Source of the DNA: CAXMRP01 sp965216515
GTDB lineage: Bacteria > Pseudomonadota > Alphaproteobacteria > Rhizobiales > Afifellaceae
DNA: 64,000 nt
Assembly (NCBI GenBank): GCA_965216515.1
Contig: OZ244173.1
Coordinates: 1,612,001-1,676,000, forward strand
Reading direction: 5' to 3'
In this document: positions 42,562 through 53,076 of the stretch, one piece after another
How the letters are laid out: every line of letters begins with the position of its first letter
Position numbering within the stretch: position 1 is the first letter of the stretch
The notes under the pieces: model-generated
What the model was told of the DNA's origin: nothing
The model's input: only the letters and a program-made list of their open reading frames with translations
Database searches by the model: none
Translations under genes and position numbers: made by a program

Positions 42562-43722
42562 TCATTGTGAAATCGGCGACAACCGCGTCATATGACCCAT
42601 CTTGCGGCCGGGGCGGGTTGCCGTCTTCCCGTAGGCATGAAATGCCGTGTTTGCCATGTCCGCAGTCTGCCGCCACTGTTCGATATCATCACCGATCAGA
42701 TTTGTCATGACAGCGTTGCTATGGCGTTTCGTCGGTGCAAGGGGCCAGCCGGTTATCGCCCGTATATGATTGTCGAACTGGGACGAATGGCATGCATCGA
42801 TCGTCCAGTGCCCGGAATTGTGCACACGCGGCGCGATCTCGTTGACGAGCAGGTCCCCGCCCCGGTCGGATCCCTTCCCCGATGCCGGCAAGACGAAGAA
42901 TTCGACACCCATCGCGCCAACATGACAGAGCCCGTTGACAATCGCCAAGGCCAGCCTGCGGGCCTCTGAAGCGACGGTCGCGGAAACCGCAGCGGGTACC
43001 GTCGCGGTGTGAAGAATGTGGTTGCGGTGTACATTCGTCACCACGTCGTAGGCGACGATTTGCCGATCGCGTGCAGCGATTGAGCGGCTTGCCCCAACCG
43101 CAATCACGGAAATTTCCTGTTCGAAAGGAATGAATTTCTCGGCGATCGCGGGAACCTCGCCAAGCGTCTCCAGTGCGGTCGCCGCCTCGTCCCGCGCCCG
43201 GATGATGACCTGCCCCTTGCCGTCATATCCGAACCGCCTGGTCTTGAGCACGAGCGGCAATCCGAGACCGGCGAGCGCGGCGTCCAGATCGTCCGGCCGG
43301 TCAATCGCTTGATACGGCGCAACGGGGACGCCATTGTCGGTCAGGAATTTTTTTTCTGTCAATCGATCCTGGGAGACGACCAGTGACCGGACGCCCGGTC
43401 GGACCGGGATGCGATCGGCCAGGAACCTGACCGCCGTCGCCGCGACATTTTCAAATTCATAGGTGGCCACATCGACAGCCGCGGCAAATTCCGCCAGCGC
43501 CGTCTCGTCATCGTAGGCGGCAGACGTATGCGCACCGGCCACGTCAATTGCCGGACCCTCCGGCTCCGGGCAGTAGATGTGGCACCGGAAACCAAGCTGA
43601 GCCGCCGCCATGGCGAGCATCCGGCCCAGTTGGCCGCCACCCAGAATGCCGATCGTCGAACCGGGTGGAAACGCGTCGGCACCTTGTTCGTGGCCGTCTT
43701 CCGCTATCGACGATTCAGCCAT
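42562..43722 (-). CDS. purK: 5-(carboxyamino)imidazole ribonucleotide synthase
   Basis: 386 residues from the ATG at 43722. The N-terminal GILGGGQLGRMLAMAAAQLG is the PurK signature, followed by the ATP-grasp domain with VLKTRRFGYDGKGQ and the metal site VNEIAPRVHNSGHWT. It makes N5-CAIR from AIR, bicarbonate and ATP in purine synthesis. Its start overlaps the end of purE by eight bases, so translation is coupled. Confidence 0.95.
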   Translation of the reverse strand: MAESSIAEDGHEQGADAFPPGSTIGILGGGQLGRMLAMAAAQLGFRCHIYCPEPEGPAIDVAGAHTSAAYDDETALAEFAAAVDVATYEFENVAATAVRFLADRIPVRPGVRSLVVSQDRLTEKKFLTDNGVPVAPYQAIDRPDDLDAALAGLGLPLVLKTRRFGYDGKGQVIIRARDEAATALETLGEVPAIAEKFIPFEQEISVIAVGASRSIAARDRQIVAYDVVTNVHRNHILHTATVPAAVSATVASEARRLALAIVNGLCHVGAMGVEFFVLPASGKGSDRGGDLLVNEIAPRVHNSGHWTIDACHSSQFDNHIRAITGWPLAPTKRHSNAVMTNLIGDDIEQWRQTADMANTAFHAYGKTATRPGRKMGHMTRLSPISQ

Positions 43723-44248
43723 CTGCCGGCATCTCGGCGACACTGTCCGAACGGGCCTGCCGCCAAACGGCAAGTCGTTCAGCCAGGTCCGTATCGCTTA
43801 TCGCGAGGATTGATGCGGCGAGCAGGCCGGCGTTGAACGCGCCGGGCACGCCGATTGCCAGCGTGCCCACCGGAACGCCGGCCGGCATCTGGACGATTGA
43901 ATACAGGCTGTCCAGTCCGGCGAGCGCCGGAGATTGAATGGGAACGCCGAGAACGGGAAGTGTCGTCATCGCGGCGATCATGCCCGGCAGGTGGGCCGCC
44001 CCGCCTGCCCCGGCGACGATCACGCGGTATCCGTTGCCAGCCGCGCTTTTGGCGAAATCGGACAGCCGGTCAGGCGTGCGATGTGCCGAAACGATTCGCG
44101 CCGCAAATGAAACACCAAGTGTCTCGAGAATTTCCGTGGCGTGTTTCATGGTTGGCCAGTCGGACTGGCTACCCATGACAACGGCAACCACTGGTCGGCT
44201 ATCAACGCCATTTCCCGGATTGTCAGATTGCCGTGGGATTTCCGTCAT
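43715..44248 (-). CDS. purE: 5-(carboxyamino)imidazole ribonucleotide mutase
   Basis: 177 residues from the ATG at 44248. The core VAVVMGSQSDWPTMKHA, the catalytic-histidine segment SAHRTPDR and AGAGGAAHLPGMIAAMT are diagnostic for class I PurE. It converts N5-CAIR to CAIR, the step after PurK. The N-terminal 20 residues before the core are polar and variable, so a slightly shorter start is possible. It heads the purE-purK pair. Confidence 0.95.
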   Translation of the reverse strand: MTEIPRQSDNPGNGVDSRPVVAVVMGSQSDWPTMKHATEILETLGVSFAARIVSAHRTPDRLSDFAKSAAGNGYRVIVAGAGGAAHLPGMIAAMTTLPVLGVPIQSPALAGLDSLYSIVQMPAGVPVGTLAIGVPGAFNAGLLAASILAISDTDLAERLAVWRQARSDSVAEMPADG

Positions 44249-44569
44249 TGTGCTCCGTCCTGACAAGTGCTCCGTCCCGACAACTTGCGACGCACACACG
44301 ATATCCGGCGCGGCCGCAAAGAGGCGCTCTTACCGGACAAAAGCCGCACCCATCAAGCAAACGCGGCGAATCACCGGCCACAAACATACAAGGTTGTACA
44401 CAAGCGTCAGGCGAACCCGGTCGCCAGCGACTGCCGGTTGCACAAAAAAAGCCTGAGATTCCCGCTGGTTGCAGCGAGATTGCACGATCCACAAAACGGC
44501 GGTCGCTTATTCGACTTCGCGCCCGAAAAATGGCATTCTAGGCTCGCAAATCAGCGAAAGGAGGTGCAA
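44249..44569. other. Intergenic region upstream of purE and the YdcH-like gene
   Basis: The 321 bases between the divergent purE and the YdcH-like gene contain no reading frame that looks coding. The right end carries a strong AAAGGAGGTG ribosome-binding site. The left part must hold the purE promoter. I found no purine riboswitch-like fold or clear operator by eye. Confidence 0.5.
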
Positions 44570-44749
44570 ATGTCCGTCGAATCGCATCTTGCGGAATTGG
44601 AACGGCGCCACCGGGCGCTCAAGGAGGAGATCGCCGAGGCCATGACACACCCGGCGACCGATGACTTGCAATTGACGGAGTTGAAGCGACGAAAGCTTCT
44701 GGTCAAGGATGAAATCGCGCGTTTGCAGAGCGAAAGGCAATTGCACTAG
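44570..44749 (+). CDS. YdcH/DUF465-family small protein
   Basis: 59 residues from the ATG at 44570, directly behind AAAGGAGGTGCAA, one of the best ribosome-binding sites in the window. The sequence is a helical hairpin: HLAELERRHRALKEEIAEA, a short turn with HPATDD, then LTELKRRKLLVKDEIARLQ. This is the DUF465 pattern, common and often duplicated in alphaproteobacteria. Function is unknown. The frame is open upstream, but that part lacks coding character. Its end faces the TauE/SafE gene across 180 bases without a recognised feature. Confidence 0.88.
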   Translation: MSVESHLAELERRHRALKEEIAEAMTHPATDDLQLTELKRRKLLVKDEIARLQSERQLH

Positions 44750-44929
44750 CCAGCGCGCACTGTCCGCCAGAGTCGCCAAGCCGAGATCCAGTATTCAGCC
44801 GCAGCGGTTCGACGTAGCGGATGTATCTTTGGTTTTTAAGAATTCTTCCCGGGTGTTGGTGAGCACCGCAATCGCATGGCCAAAGCGCCACCGCCATGCA
44901 TCGCCCGCTCCCGCGACCTCGCCGGCCGG

Positions 44930-45721
44930 TCAGCCGATGCCGCCGATCCCGTCCCAAATCAGTTTCAGGCCGACAATCAGAACGGTCGCGTAGGTCAATT
45001 TGTAGAACACATCGATAGACATCCGTTTGACCAGCCAGACCCCTCCCAGCGTGGACAGCGGCGCAAGCGGCATCAGTACAGCCGACGTCGCAAGATTGCC
45101 CGGCGAAAACTGGCCGAGCGCGAAGTAGGGCACCACCTTGATCGTGTTGATGATTGCAAAGAAAACAACCGCCGTGCCGGCAAACACTCTCGGCTCCAAT
45201 CGCAGCGGCACCACATAAAACTGGTACGGCGGCCCGCCCGCATGGGCCACGAAACTGGTAAATCCGGCACAGGCACCCCAGAACATGCCAGCCGGCCGGT
45301 TGTGCGGCCTGGGCTCGTTTCGTCTGTCGCCGCGAAGAAAATAGACGGCGACGAATACGACGGCGATCACACCAACGATCAGCCTGACATGCGCATCGCT
45401 CATATAAGCCGCCATAGCCCAGCCAAGCGCAACACCGGCCACGCCGGATGGCACAAGAACCAGCAAAGTGCGATTGTCCCGCACGCCCCACCAGGAATAG
45501 AGACTAACGGCATCCATCGCCAGCAGGATCGGCAACAGGATCGCCGCCGCGGCGACAGGTGAGATGACAAGCGCCATGATGGGCACGCCGAGAAGCGCCA
45601 ACGCGCCGCCGAAGCCGCCTTTTGACAGACCCACCAGGATCACCGCCGGCACCGCAACCAAATAGAAGTTCAGGTCTGATATCACGAATACCGCCGGCGG
45701 CTGTTCGATCAGCCAGGCCAA
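44930..45721 (-). CDS. TauE/SafE-family membrane permease
   Basis: 263 residues, with about eight helices. The first repeat has AVILVGLSKGGFGGALALLGVPIMAL and the second GACAGFTSFVAHAGGPPYQFYV, the paired G-rich half-repeats of TauE/SafE. The family exports or imports sulfite, sulfoacetate or other organic anions; substrate cannot be told here. The first codon of the frame is TTG at 45721; a GTG at 45685, just before SDLNFYLVAVPAV, gives a more typical N terminus, so the start is uncertain. It lies downstream of zapA on the same strand. Confidence 0.86.
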   Translation of the reverse strand: MAWLIEQPPAVFVISDLNFYLVAVPAVILVGLSKGGFGGALALLGVPIMALVISPVAAAAILLPILLAMDAVSLYSWWGVRDNRTLLVLVPSGVAGVALGWAMAAYMSDAHVRLIVGVIAVVFVAVYFLRGDRRNEPRPHNRPAGMFWGACAGFTSFVAHAGGPPYQFYVVPLRLEPRVFAGTAVVFFAIINTIKVVPYFALGQFSPGNLATSAVLMPLAPLSTLGGVWLVKRMSIDVFYKLTYATVLIVGLKLIWDGIGGIG

Positions 45722-45796
45722 ATGGAAAGAGTTGGGATTGGGATACAGCGGAATGCCGCCGATTGGAAATCCGGGCTGACCAGTCCGGCGAAAGAC

Positions 45797-46189
45797 TCAG
45801 GCTGTCGCCGCGTCCACCTGGGGATCGCCCTTGGGTTCACTCAGCGCACCGGTCAATTCATTGACACGGGTCTGAACGACGGCAAGCTGCTGAACGAAAT
45901 CGGCTTCCAGTTCGGAGACCTTGGCGAGGGCGGCGTCCCGCTCCCCTGTGATCGATCGCAGCTCGTCTTCGCGTTCCGCAAACTTTCGTTCTGCTTCGTC
46001 CAGTTTGTCGGTCATCAGTATTGACGCCATCACGGTCAGCCGCAGGTCGCCGATTTCGCCAAACGTTTCCCGCAGACTTTCGATTGCGTCATTCATGCGG
46101 CCGGCCAAACCGATCAGATGGTCTTCCTGCCCGGCGTCGCAAGCCATGCGAAAATTCTTGCCGTTTACAGTGACCGTGACATGAGGCAT
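45797..46189 (-). CDS. zapA: Cell division protein ZapA
   Basis: 130 residues from the ATG at 46189, four bases after the upstream DUF4164 gene. The start PHVTVTVNGKNFRMACDAGQ and the following helix with HLIGLAGRMNDAIESLR are typical of ZapA, which bundles FtsZ protofilaments; a long coiled coil fills the rest (about 60-115). Longer in-frame starts would run through the upstream gene and are rejected. Pairing with DUF4164 is usual in Hyphomicrobiales. Confidence 0.9.
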   Translation of the reverse strand: MPHVTVTVNGKNFRMACDAGQEDHLIGLAGRMNDAIESLRETFGEIGDLRLTVMASILMTDKLDEAERKFAEREDELRSITGERDAALAKVSELEADFVQQLAVVQTRVNELTGALSEPKGDPQVDAATA

Positions 46190-46193
46190 CGCG

Positions 46194-46475
46194 TCAGGCT
46201 CCGTTGGAATCGGTTGCGATTGCGCTGCGGATGCCTTCCATTGCCCCCACGATCCGGCGCGAGACATCCCGATTTGCATTCTCCAGGGTCGCCGCGCGGG
46301 CCTCCGCCTTGTCGAGACGATCCGCAAGCCGCGCGCGATCGACACTCAACGCCTGCACATCGCTTTCCAGCGCAGCATTGTGAAGGTCTGCCTCCCGGCG
46401 TTGCTCGATGACGGCTTGCAACCGGTCAAGCGCCGCTTCGAGATCCGCAAAGGCACTGCGTAAGTCTGCTGACAT
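46194..46475 (-). CDS. DUF4164-family coiled-coil protein
   Basis: 93 residues from the ATG at 46475, behind GGAAG. The whole protein is a predicted coiled coil (FADLEAALDRLQAVIEQRR, then LSVDRARLADRLDKAEARA). It precedes zapA with a four-base gap and is almost certainly co-transcribed, so a role in division or in ZapA function is a fair guess, but none is established. Two CCGTTACAC repeats (plus-strand orientation) lie just upstream of its start. Confidence 0.8.
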   Translation of the reverse strand: MSADLRSAFADLEAALDRLQAVIEQRREADLHNAALESDVQALSVDRARLADRLDKAEARAATLENANRDVSRRIVGAMEGIRSAIATDSNGA

Positions 46476-46983
46476 TGCTTCCGTTACACACCCGTTACAC
46501 CGATGACACACGTAACGCTAATTCGTCACTGCGGCGAAATATCGTCACCTCCCGAACCGGCGCTCCTGTCACAGGCGCTCCGGCGAAGCCGCATGCACCG
46601 CCTGCGTTGCCGATCACCGGCTGGCGGTTCCGCCATGCGCACCGCCTTGCTCTGCGCCATGCTCCCGTGTGTGCCACCGGATGTGCCACGACGTGCCGGC
46701 ATCGGCAGGTTAGGCATCGGCGAATTCCGCCGTCAACCATCCGACCGCTTGCTGTGTGAAGATAAACTGATTCGGACCCCTGCCGGCCATCCCTCCAAAA
46801 CTCCGACGGCGTTGACTCCCGTTTCCAGCCGTGTATGTCTCCGGCCGGTCAATTCCGGGTCGTTGTGGACGATCACCAGCCGGGAAACCGGACACCGGAT
46901 CCCGCCGATCGACATGCCAACGAAATGACTTGAAATGCCGGGAAATTCCGACGCTTTTTTCACATCTTTGAGATGACCAGGCG
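46476..46983. promoter_or_regulatory. 508-base divergent spacer between DUF4164-zapA and tkt, with helical-phase direct repeat
   Basis: CCGTTACAC occurs at 46481-46489 and again at 46492-46500, exactly one helical turn apart (11 bases), followed by the palindrome CGTAACG at 46511-46517. These lie 6-42 bases before the DUF4164 start and may be a repressor site or leader element. The remaining spacer has no convincing gene; the frame 46503-46928 lacks coding character. The promoter of the tkt-gap-pgk-fba genes must lie toward its right end. A small RNA here cannot be excluded. Confidence 0.45.
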
Positions 46984-48987
46984 ATGACAAAAGATACCAA
47001 GCACGCCTTGATGGCCAACGCGATCCGCGCCCTGGCCATGGATGCTGTGGAAAAAGCCAAATCCGGCCATCCCGGCATGCCGATGGGCACGGCGGATCTG
47101 GCAACGGTCCTGTTTACGCGCCACCTGAAGTTCGACCCGACGGATCCGCATTGGGCCGACCGTGATCGATTTGTGCTGTCGGCGGGCCACGGTTCGATGT
47201 TGATTTATGCCCTGCTCTATCTGCTCGGTTACGAGGACATGTCGATCGAGGAGATAAAGGGTTTTCGCCAGTTCGGCTCCAGGACTCCCGGCCACCCCGA
47301 ATTCGGTCATACCGCCGGCATTGAAACCACAACCGGACCGCTCGGTCAGGGGCTGGCGACGGCGGTCGGCATGGCGCTGGCGGAGCGGATCATGAATTCG
47401 CGCTTCGGCAACGAGATTGTCGATCACCACACCTATGTGCTCGCCTCCGACGGAGATCTGATGGAGGGCGTCTCCCATGAGGCGATCGGGATCGCCGGAC
47501 ATCTCAACCTCAACCGTTTGATCGTGATCTATGACGACAACGACATTACCATTGACGGCGACAAGCGCCTTTCCGATTCCACCGATCAGATAGCCCGCTT
47601 CAAGGCATCCGGGTGGGCAACAGCAAGCATCGACGGGCACGACCCGGACGCCATCGATGCGGCGCTGGCCGACGCGCGCAAGTCCGACCGGCCGACATTG
47701 ATCGCTGCAAAGACGACAATCGGCTTTGGCGCGCCCAACAAGGGTGGCAAGGCCGCGGCGCACGGTGCACCGCTTGGCGCCGATGAAATCGCCGCCACCC
47801 GCGCCCAGCTTGACTGGCCGCATGACCCCTTCGTCATCCCGCCGGAGGTGCGTGATGCCTGGCGCATTGCGGGATTGCGTGGCCGGGCCGCTCGCAAGGA
47901 GTGGCAGGAGCGGTTTGACGCCGCCGAATCGGCAGTGCGCGGCGAATTCGAGCGACGGTTGGCCGGCGATCTGCCCGGCGCCGTCGATGAGGCCATCGCG
48001 GCACTGAAGAAGGAACTCGCTGCAGAGCCCCAAAAACTAGCCACACGCAAATCGTCGCAACTCGCGTTGGAACGAATAAATGCGGCGACCGAAGACACCG
48101 TGGGCGGTTCGGCGGACCTGACCGGTTCCAACAACACCGACACGCCCGACACGCCAGCCATCACCGCCGCCGACTATTCCGGCCGGTTCCTGCACTACGG
48201 CATCCGCGAGCACGGCATGGCCGCGGCCATGAACGGAATGGCTTTGCACGGGGGTGTCGTGCCCTATTCCGGGACATTTCTCGTTTTTGCTGACTACTGC
48301 AGACCTGCCATCCGTCTGTCCGCGCTGATGAAGCAACGTGTAATCTACGTGATGACACATGATTCCATCGGACTTGGCGAAGATGGGCCGACGCACCAGC
48401 CGGTGGAGCATCTGGCGGCGCTGCGCGCCATACCCGACCTCAACGTGTTTCGCCCCGCAGATGCGGTGGAGACGGCCGAATGCTGGCAGATGGCGCTTGC
48501 GGACAAGGACCGCCCGAGCGTTCTGGCGTTGACCCGCCAGGGGCTGGATCAGGTTAGGCGCGACCTGGATTCCGAGAATCTGTGCAGGCGGGGTGCATAT
48601 GAGCTGTCTGCGGCCGGTGGTGAGCCATTGGTGTCCATATTTGCGTCCGGTTCGGAGGTGTCGATCGCCTTGGAAGCAAAATCGATGCTCGAGGAACTCG
48701 GCCACACCACGCGGGTCGTCTCCGTGCCGTCATTTGAAAAATTTGCCGCGCAGAGCGCAACCTACCGTGCCGACACGATCGGCGGCGCGCCGGTTCGCAT
48801 CGGAATAGAAGCGGCAATTCGCCAGGGTTGGGACGCGCTGATCGGTTCTGACGGCATATTTGTGGGTATGGATGGATTTGGCGCGTCAGCGCCATTCGCC
48901 GAGCTTTACAACCATTTTGGAATCACCGCGGACGCTGTCGTTGCTCAGGCGACGGCCCGCCTCGCGGAGACGGAACGGGAAGACTAG
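46984..48987 (+). CDS. tkt: Transketolase
   Basis: 667 residues. Thiamine-diphosphate features are clear: GHPGMPMGTAD near the N terminus, SAGHGSMLIYALLYL, the GDG motif ASDGDLMEGVSHEA with its Mg site extending to YDDNDITIDG, and the glutamate of the second domain in IREHGMAAAMNGMALHGG. It transfers two-carbon units between ketose and aldose phosphates. It starts the central-carbon run; gap follows after 11 bases. A shorter in-frame start is unlikely, since the N terminus aligns with the family. Confidence 0.96.
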   Translation: MTKDTKHALMANAIRALAMDAVEKAKSGHPGMPMGTADLATVLFTRHLKFDPTDPHWADRDRFVLSAGHGSMLIYALLYLLGYEDMSIEEIKGFRQFGSRTPGHPEFGHTAGIETTTGPLGQGLATAVGMALAERIMNSRFGNEIVDHHTYVLASDGDLMEGVSHEAIGIAGHLNLNRLIVIYDDNDITIDGDKRLSDSTDQIARFKASGWATASIDGHDPDAIDAALADARKSDRPTLIAAKTTIGFGAPNKGGKAAAHGAPLGADEIAATRAQLDWPHDPFVIPPEVRDAWRIAGLRGRAARKEWQERFDAAESAVRGEFERRLAGDLPGAVDEAIAALKKELAAEPQKLATRKSSQLALERINAATEDTVGGSADLTGSNNTDTPDTPAITAADYSGRFLHYGIREHGMAAAMNGMALHGGVVPYSGTFLVFADYCRPAIRLSALMKQRVIYVMTHDSIGLGEDGPTHQPVEHLAALRAIPDLNVFRPADAVETAECWQMALADKDRPSVLALTRQGLDQVRRDLDSENLCRRGAYELSAAGGEPLVSIFASGSEVSIALEAKSMLEELGHTTRVVSVPSFEKFAAQSATYRADTIGGAPVRIGIEAAIRQGWDALIGSDGIFVGMDGFGASAPFAELYNHFGITADAVVAQATARLAETERED

Positions 48988-48998
48988 GAGGAGCTACC

Positions 48999-50006
<1,008 letters not shown>

Positions 50007-50023
50007 GACACCCGCGCAAGGGA

Positions 50024-50611
50024 ATGATTTCGCTCGCCCCGCCTATCCGCATTGCCACCGCCGCGGACGCGGCGGTGCTGGCGGAACTGGTCAATCAGGC
50101 TGGCGAAGGCCTCCCGGCGGAATTGTGGACGCAGATGGCCGGCCCCGATGAAGATCCATGGGATGTCGGCCGGGCCCGCCAGGCGGCCAAGGCCGAACGC
50201 GGTGAGATTTACGTCGTCGATGAGGGCAGCGGTGTCATCGCCGGTTTGACCGGATACGCCATTTCCGGCGATCCCGAACCGATACCTGATGACATGCCGC
50301 CACTTGTCCAAGGTCTTCAGGAACTGGAAAACCTGGCGCCGGAAACCTGGTACGTCAACGTGCTTGCCGTCCTTCCCGGCCACCGCGATCGCGGCCTCGG
50401 CAGGCGGCTTCTGGACCTTGCCGAAACGATCGCCAGAGGCTCCGACATCCACCGGACAAGCCTGATCGTCGCCGATACGAACACCGCGGCCCGGCGTCTT
50501 TACGAGCGAACCGGCTATTGCGAGATCAGCCGCAGGCCACTTCTCCCCTGCGGCTGGCCAACGGACATCCGCGAGTGGATTTTGATGATCAAACCGCTCT
50601 CGGCCAATTAG
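50024..50611 (+). CDS. GNAT-family N-acetyltransferase inserted between gap and pgk
   Basis: 195 residues from the ATG at 50024, 17 bases after gap and 18 bases before pgk, so it is part of the same transcript. The GNAT core shows TWYVNVLAVLPGHRDRGLGRRLLD (as two adjoining pieces), the acetyl-CoA loop being the R-D-R-G-L-G-R part, and NTAARRLYERTGYCE. The acceptor is unknown: a metabolite, antibiotic or protein lysine, perhaps of the glycolytic enzymes encoded beside it. That idea is inference. Confidence 0.87.
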   Translation: MISLAPPIRIATAADAAVLAELVNQAGEGLPAELWTQMAGPDEDPWDVGRARQAAKAERGEIYVVDEGSGVIAGLTGYAISGDPEPIPDDMPPLVQGLQELENLAPETWYVNVLAVLPGHRDRGLGRRLLDLAETIARGSDIHRTSLIVADTNTAARRLYERTGYCEISRRPLLPCGWPTDIREWILMIKPLSAN

Positions 50612-50629
50612 AAGAACAGGAAAATCCCG

Positions 50630-51823
50630 ATGGCATTCCGAACAATCGACGAAATGGGGAATGTTGCAGGCAAACGCGTGCTTGTCCGGGTCGACCTCAA
50701 TGTCCCGATCAAGGATGGTGCCGTCTCCGATTCCACCCGCATCGACCGCATCGTCCCGACAATCCGGGAATTGTCGGACGATGGCGCAAAGGTCATTTTG
50801 CTCGCTCATTTCGGCCGGCCGAAGGGCAAACCGGATCCGTCCATGTCGCTTGGTCCCGTCGCACCGGCGCTCGCCGCCGCCATCGACAGGCCGGTGGCCT
50901 TCGCCGCCGCGTGTGTGGGCGAAGACGCAATTGACGCTATTGCAGCTCTCGACGACGGCGGGGTCCTGCTTCTGGAAAACACACGCTTCCACGCCGGCGA
51001 AGAGCGCAACGATCCGGATTTTGCCAAAGCTCTGGCCGAGCTTGGCGATCTTTATGTCAACGACGCGTTCTCCGCCGCCCATCGTGCCCATGCATCGACC
51101 GCTGGGCTCGCCCGCCTGCTGCCCGCTTGCGCCGGCCGGGCCATGCAGGCCGAACTGGAGGCCCTGGAACTGGCGCTCGGTCGCCCGGCGCGGCCTGTTG
51201 TCGCGATCGTGGGCGGAGCCAAGGTATCGACGAAGATCGAACTCCTGGCGCACCTGATCGACAAGGTCGATGCGTTGGTGATAGGCGGCGGGATGGCGAA
51301 TACCTTTCTTGCTGCAAAGGGCTGCGACGTCGGCAAATCCCTGCAGGAACAGGATTTTCATGTCACCGCCCGTCAGATCATGGCCAAGGCGGTCGAAGGC
51401 GATACCGCCATTGTTCTACCGACCGACGCGGTCGTGGCGAACTCCCTTTCGGCTGATACCGAACACTGTGTCGTCTCAGTCGACGCAGTCCCGGCCGAGG
51501 CGATGATACTCGACACCGGCCCCGACAGCATCGGCGCCACAAACCGCTGGATCGACAAGGCTGCGACACTCGTCTGGAATGGCCCGGTCGGCGCCTTTGA
51601 AACCGCACCCTTTGACCGGGCGACCGTGGCCGCGGCCAATCATGCGGCGGCACGATGCCGGGAGGGGAAACTTCTGGCGGTGGCCGGTGGCGGCGATACG
51701 GTTGCCGCGCTGAATCATGCCGGCGTTGCCGACGATTTCACCTACGTTTCAACCGCCGGCGGCGCCTTCCTGGAATGGCTGGAGGGCAAGGCATTGCCCG
51801 GCGTGGAGGCCCTGCGGAATTGA
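50630..51823 (+). CDS. pgk: Phosphoglycerate kinase
   Basis: 397 residues. The N-terminal signature KRVLVRVDLNVPIKDG, the substrate histidine in LAHFGRPKG, ENTRFHAGEE, and the C-terminal nucleotide loop VAGGGDTVAALNHAG are intact. It makes ATP and 3-phosphoglycerate in glycolysis, or runs backwards in gluconeogenesis. AGGAAA precedes its start. It is followed after 99 bases by fba. Confidence 0.97.
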   Translation: MAFRTIDEMGNVAGKRVLVRVDLNVPIKDGAVSDSTRIDRIVPTIRELSDDGAKVILLAHFGRPKGKPDPSMSLGPVAPALAAAIDRPVAFAAACVGEDAIDAIAALDDGGVLLLENTRFHAGEERNDPDFAKALAELGDLYVNDAFSAAHRAHASTAGLARLLPACAGRAMQAELEALELALGRPARPVVAIVGGAKVSTKIELLAHLIDKVDALVIGGGMANTFLAAKGCDVGKSLQEQDFHVTARQIMAKAVEGDTAIVLPTDAVVANSLSADTEHCVVSVDAVPAEAMILDTGPDSIGATNRWIDKAATLVWNGPVGAFETAPFDRATVAAANHAAARCREGKLLAVAGGGDTVAALNHAGVADDFTYVSTAGGAFLEWLEGKALPGVEALRN

Positions 51824-51922
51824 CCATAAACAACTGCCGGCGTGCTTTGTGTTCCCATCCGCGTTCACACGGCCCGAAACTGGTGTAAAAAGCGCCAGCA
51901 ATTTCTTCCTGGAGAAACCCTG

Positions 51923-52954
51923 ATGAGTGAGCGACTGGACGATATAGCCAACGCAATGGTGGCAGAGGGAAAGGGTATTCTTGCCGCAGATGAAAGCAGC
52001 GGCACGATCAAGAAACGGTTCGATACGATCGAAGTGGAATCGACCGAGCAAAACAGGCGCGACTATCGCGAAATGCTGTTCCGAGCCGAAGCCATGAAAG
52101 ACTATGTATCCGGCGTTATTCTGTTCGACGAAACCCTGCGCCAATCCGCGGGCGATGGCACACCGCTTGTCGATATCATAAAAGGCGCTGGGGCCGTGCC
52201 GGGAATCAAGGTCGACCAGGGTGCAAAGCCGCTCGCCGGCGCGCCGGGCGAAACGGTGACCGAGGGCCTGGATGGCCTGCGGGAGCGTCTGTCCGAATAT
52301 CATGACCTGGGTGCCCGTTTTGCAAAATGGCGGGCCGTGATCGCGATCGGAACCGACGGCCGGCCGAGCTGGAACTGTGTCAAGGCCAACGCCCACGCCC
52401 TTGCCCGCTACGGGGCGCTTTGCCAGGCGCAGGGGATCGTTCCCATAATCGAGCCGGAAGTGCTCATGGACGGTCAGGATTCCGTGCACGACATTGATCG
52501 TTGTTTTGAGGTGACCGAGCTCACGCTCAAGACGGTTTTCGCGGAAATATTCGATGCCGGCATTGCTCTTGAAGGCATGGTGCTGAAGCCGAACATGGTT
52601 CTCGCCGGCCAGAAGTGCGAAAATCAGGCTGGCGTCGAGGAGGTTGCCGAAAAGACGGCCCGTTGCCTGAAATCCGCCGTACCGGCCGCCGTTCCCGGAA
52701 TCGCCTTTCTATCCGGCGGTCAGTCGGATGAAGCCGCGACCGCGCATCTTTCGGCAATCAACGCCATGTACGACCTGCCGTGGAAAGTGACGTTTTCCTA
52801 CGGTCGCGCACTCCAGGCCGCGGCGTTGAAAGCCTGGCGGGGCAAGAGCGGAAACATTGCCGCCGCCCAGGAAGCCTTTGCCCATCGCGCGCGAATGAAC
52901 AGCCTCGCCGCGCTTGGCCAATGGACGGAGAACGAAGAGCGAAAGGCGGCCTGA
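51923..52954 (+). CDS. fba: Fructose-bisphosphate aldolase, class I
   Basis: 343 residues from the ATG at 51923, behind GGAGA. It is the Schiff-base type found in plants, animals and many alphaproteobacteria: GKGILAADESSGTIKKRF near the N terminus, the active-site lysine in EGMVLKPNMVLAG, and FSYGRALQ. The metal-dependent class II enzyme is a different fold and is not seen here. It cleaves fructose 1,6-bisphosphate or makes it in gluconeogenesis. Confidence 0.96.
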   Translation: MSERLDDIANAMVAEGKGILAADESSGTIKKRFDTIEVESTEQNRRDYREMLFRAEAMKDYVSGVILFDETLRQSAGDGTPLVDIIKGAGAVPGIKVDQGAKPLAGAPGETVTEGLDGLRERLSEYHDLGARFAKWRAVIAIGTDGRPSWNCVKANAHALARYGALCQAQGIVPIIEPEVLMDGQDSVHDIDRCFEVTELTLKTVFAEIFDAGIALEGMVLKPNMVLAGQKCENQAGVEEVAEKTARCLKSAVPAAVPGIAFLSGGQSDEAATAHLSAINAMYDLPWKVTFSYGRALQAAALKAWRGKSGNIAAAQEAFAHRARMNSLAALGQWTENEERKAA

Positions 52955-53076
52955 AACGGATCCGTGGCCGCGAAGCATCGGACATCGCAACCGCTTTCGT
53001 TCGGAATTGTCGCTCCAGGCAGGCGATGCACCGTGCGGCGCCATCGATACGGTTTGCCACGCCCGGTTTCTGACGC

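Noticed and set aside
41913..46475. 6S RNA next to zapA
   Set aside because: The gap after zapA is only 75 bases, too short for the RNA, and no clear 6S fold was seen elsewhere.
46503..46928. Possible gene of 141 codons before tkt
   Set aside because: Composition is rich in R, P, S and C without a fold or motif, no ribosome-binding site is visible, and other frames are equally open; treated as spacer.
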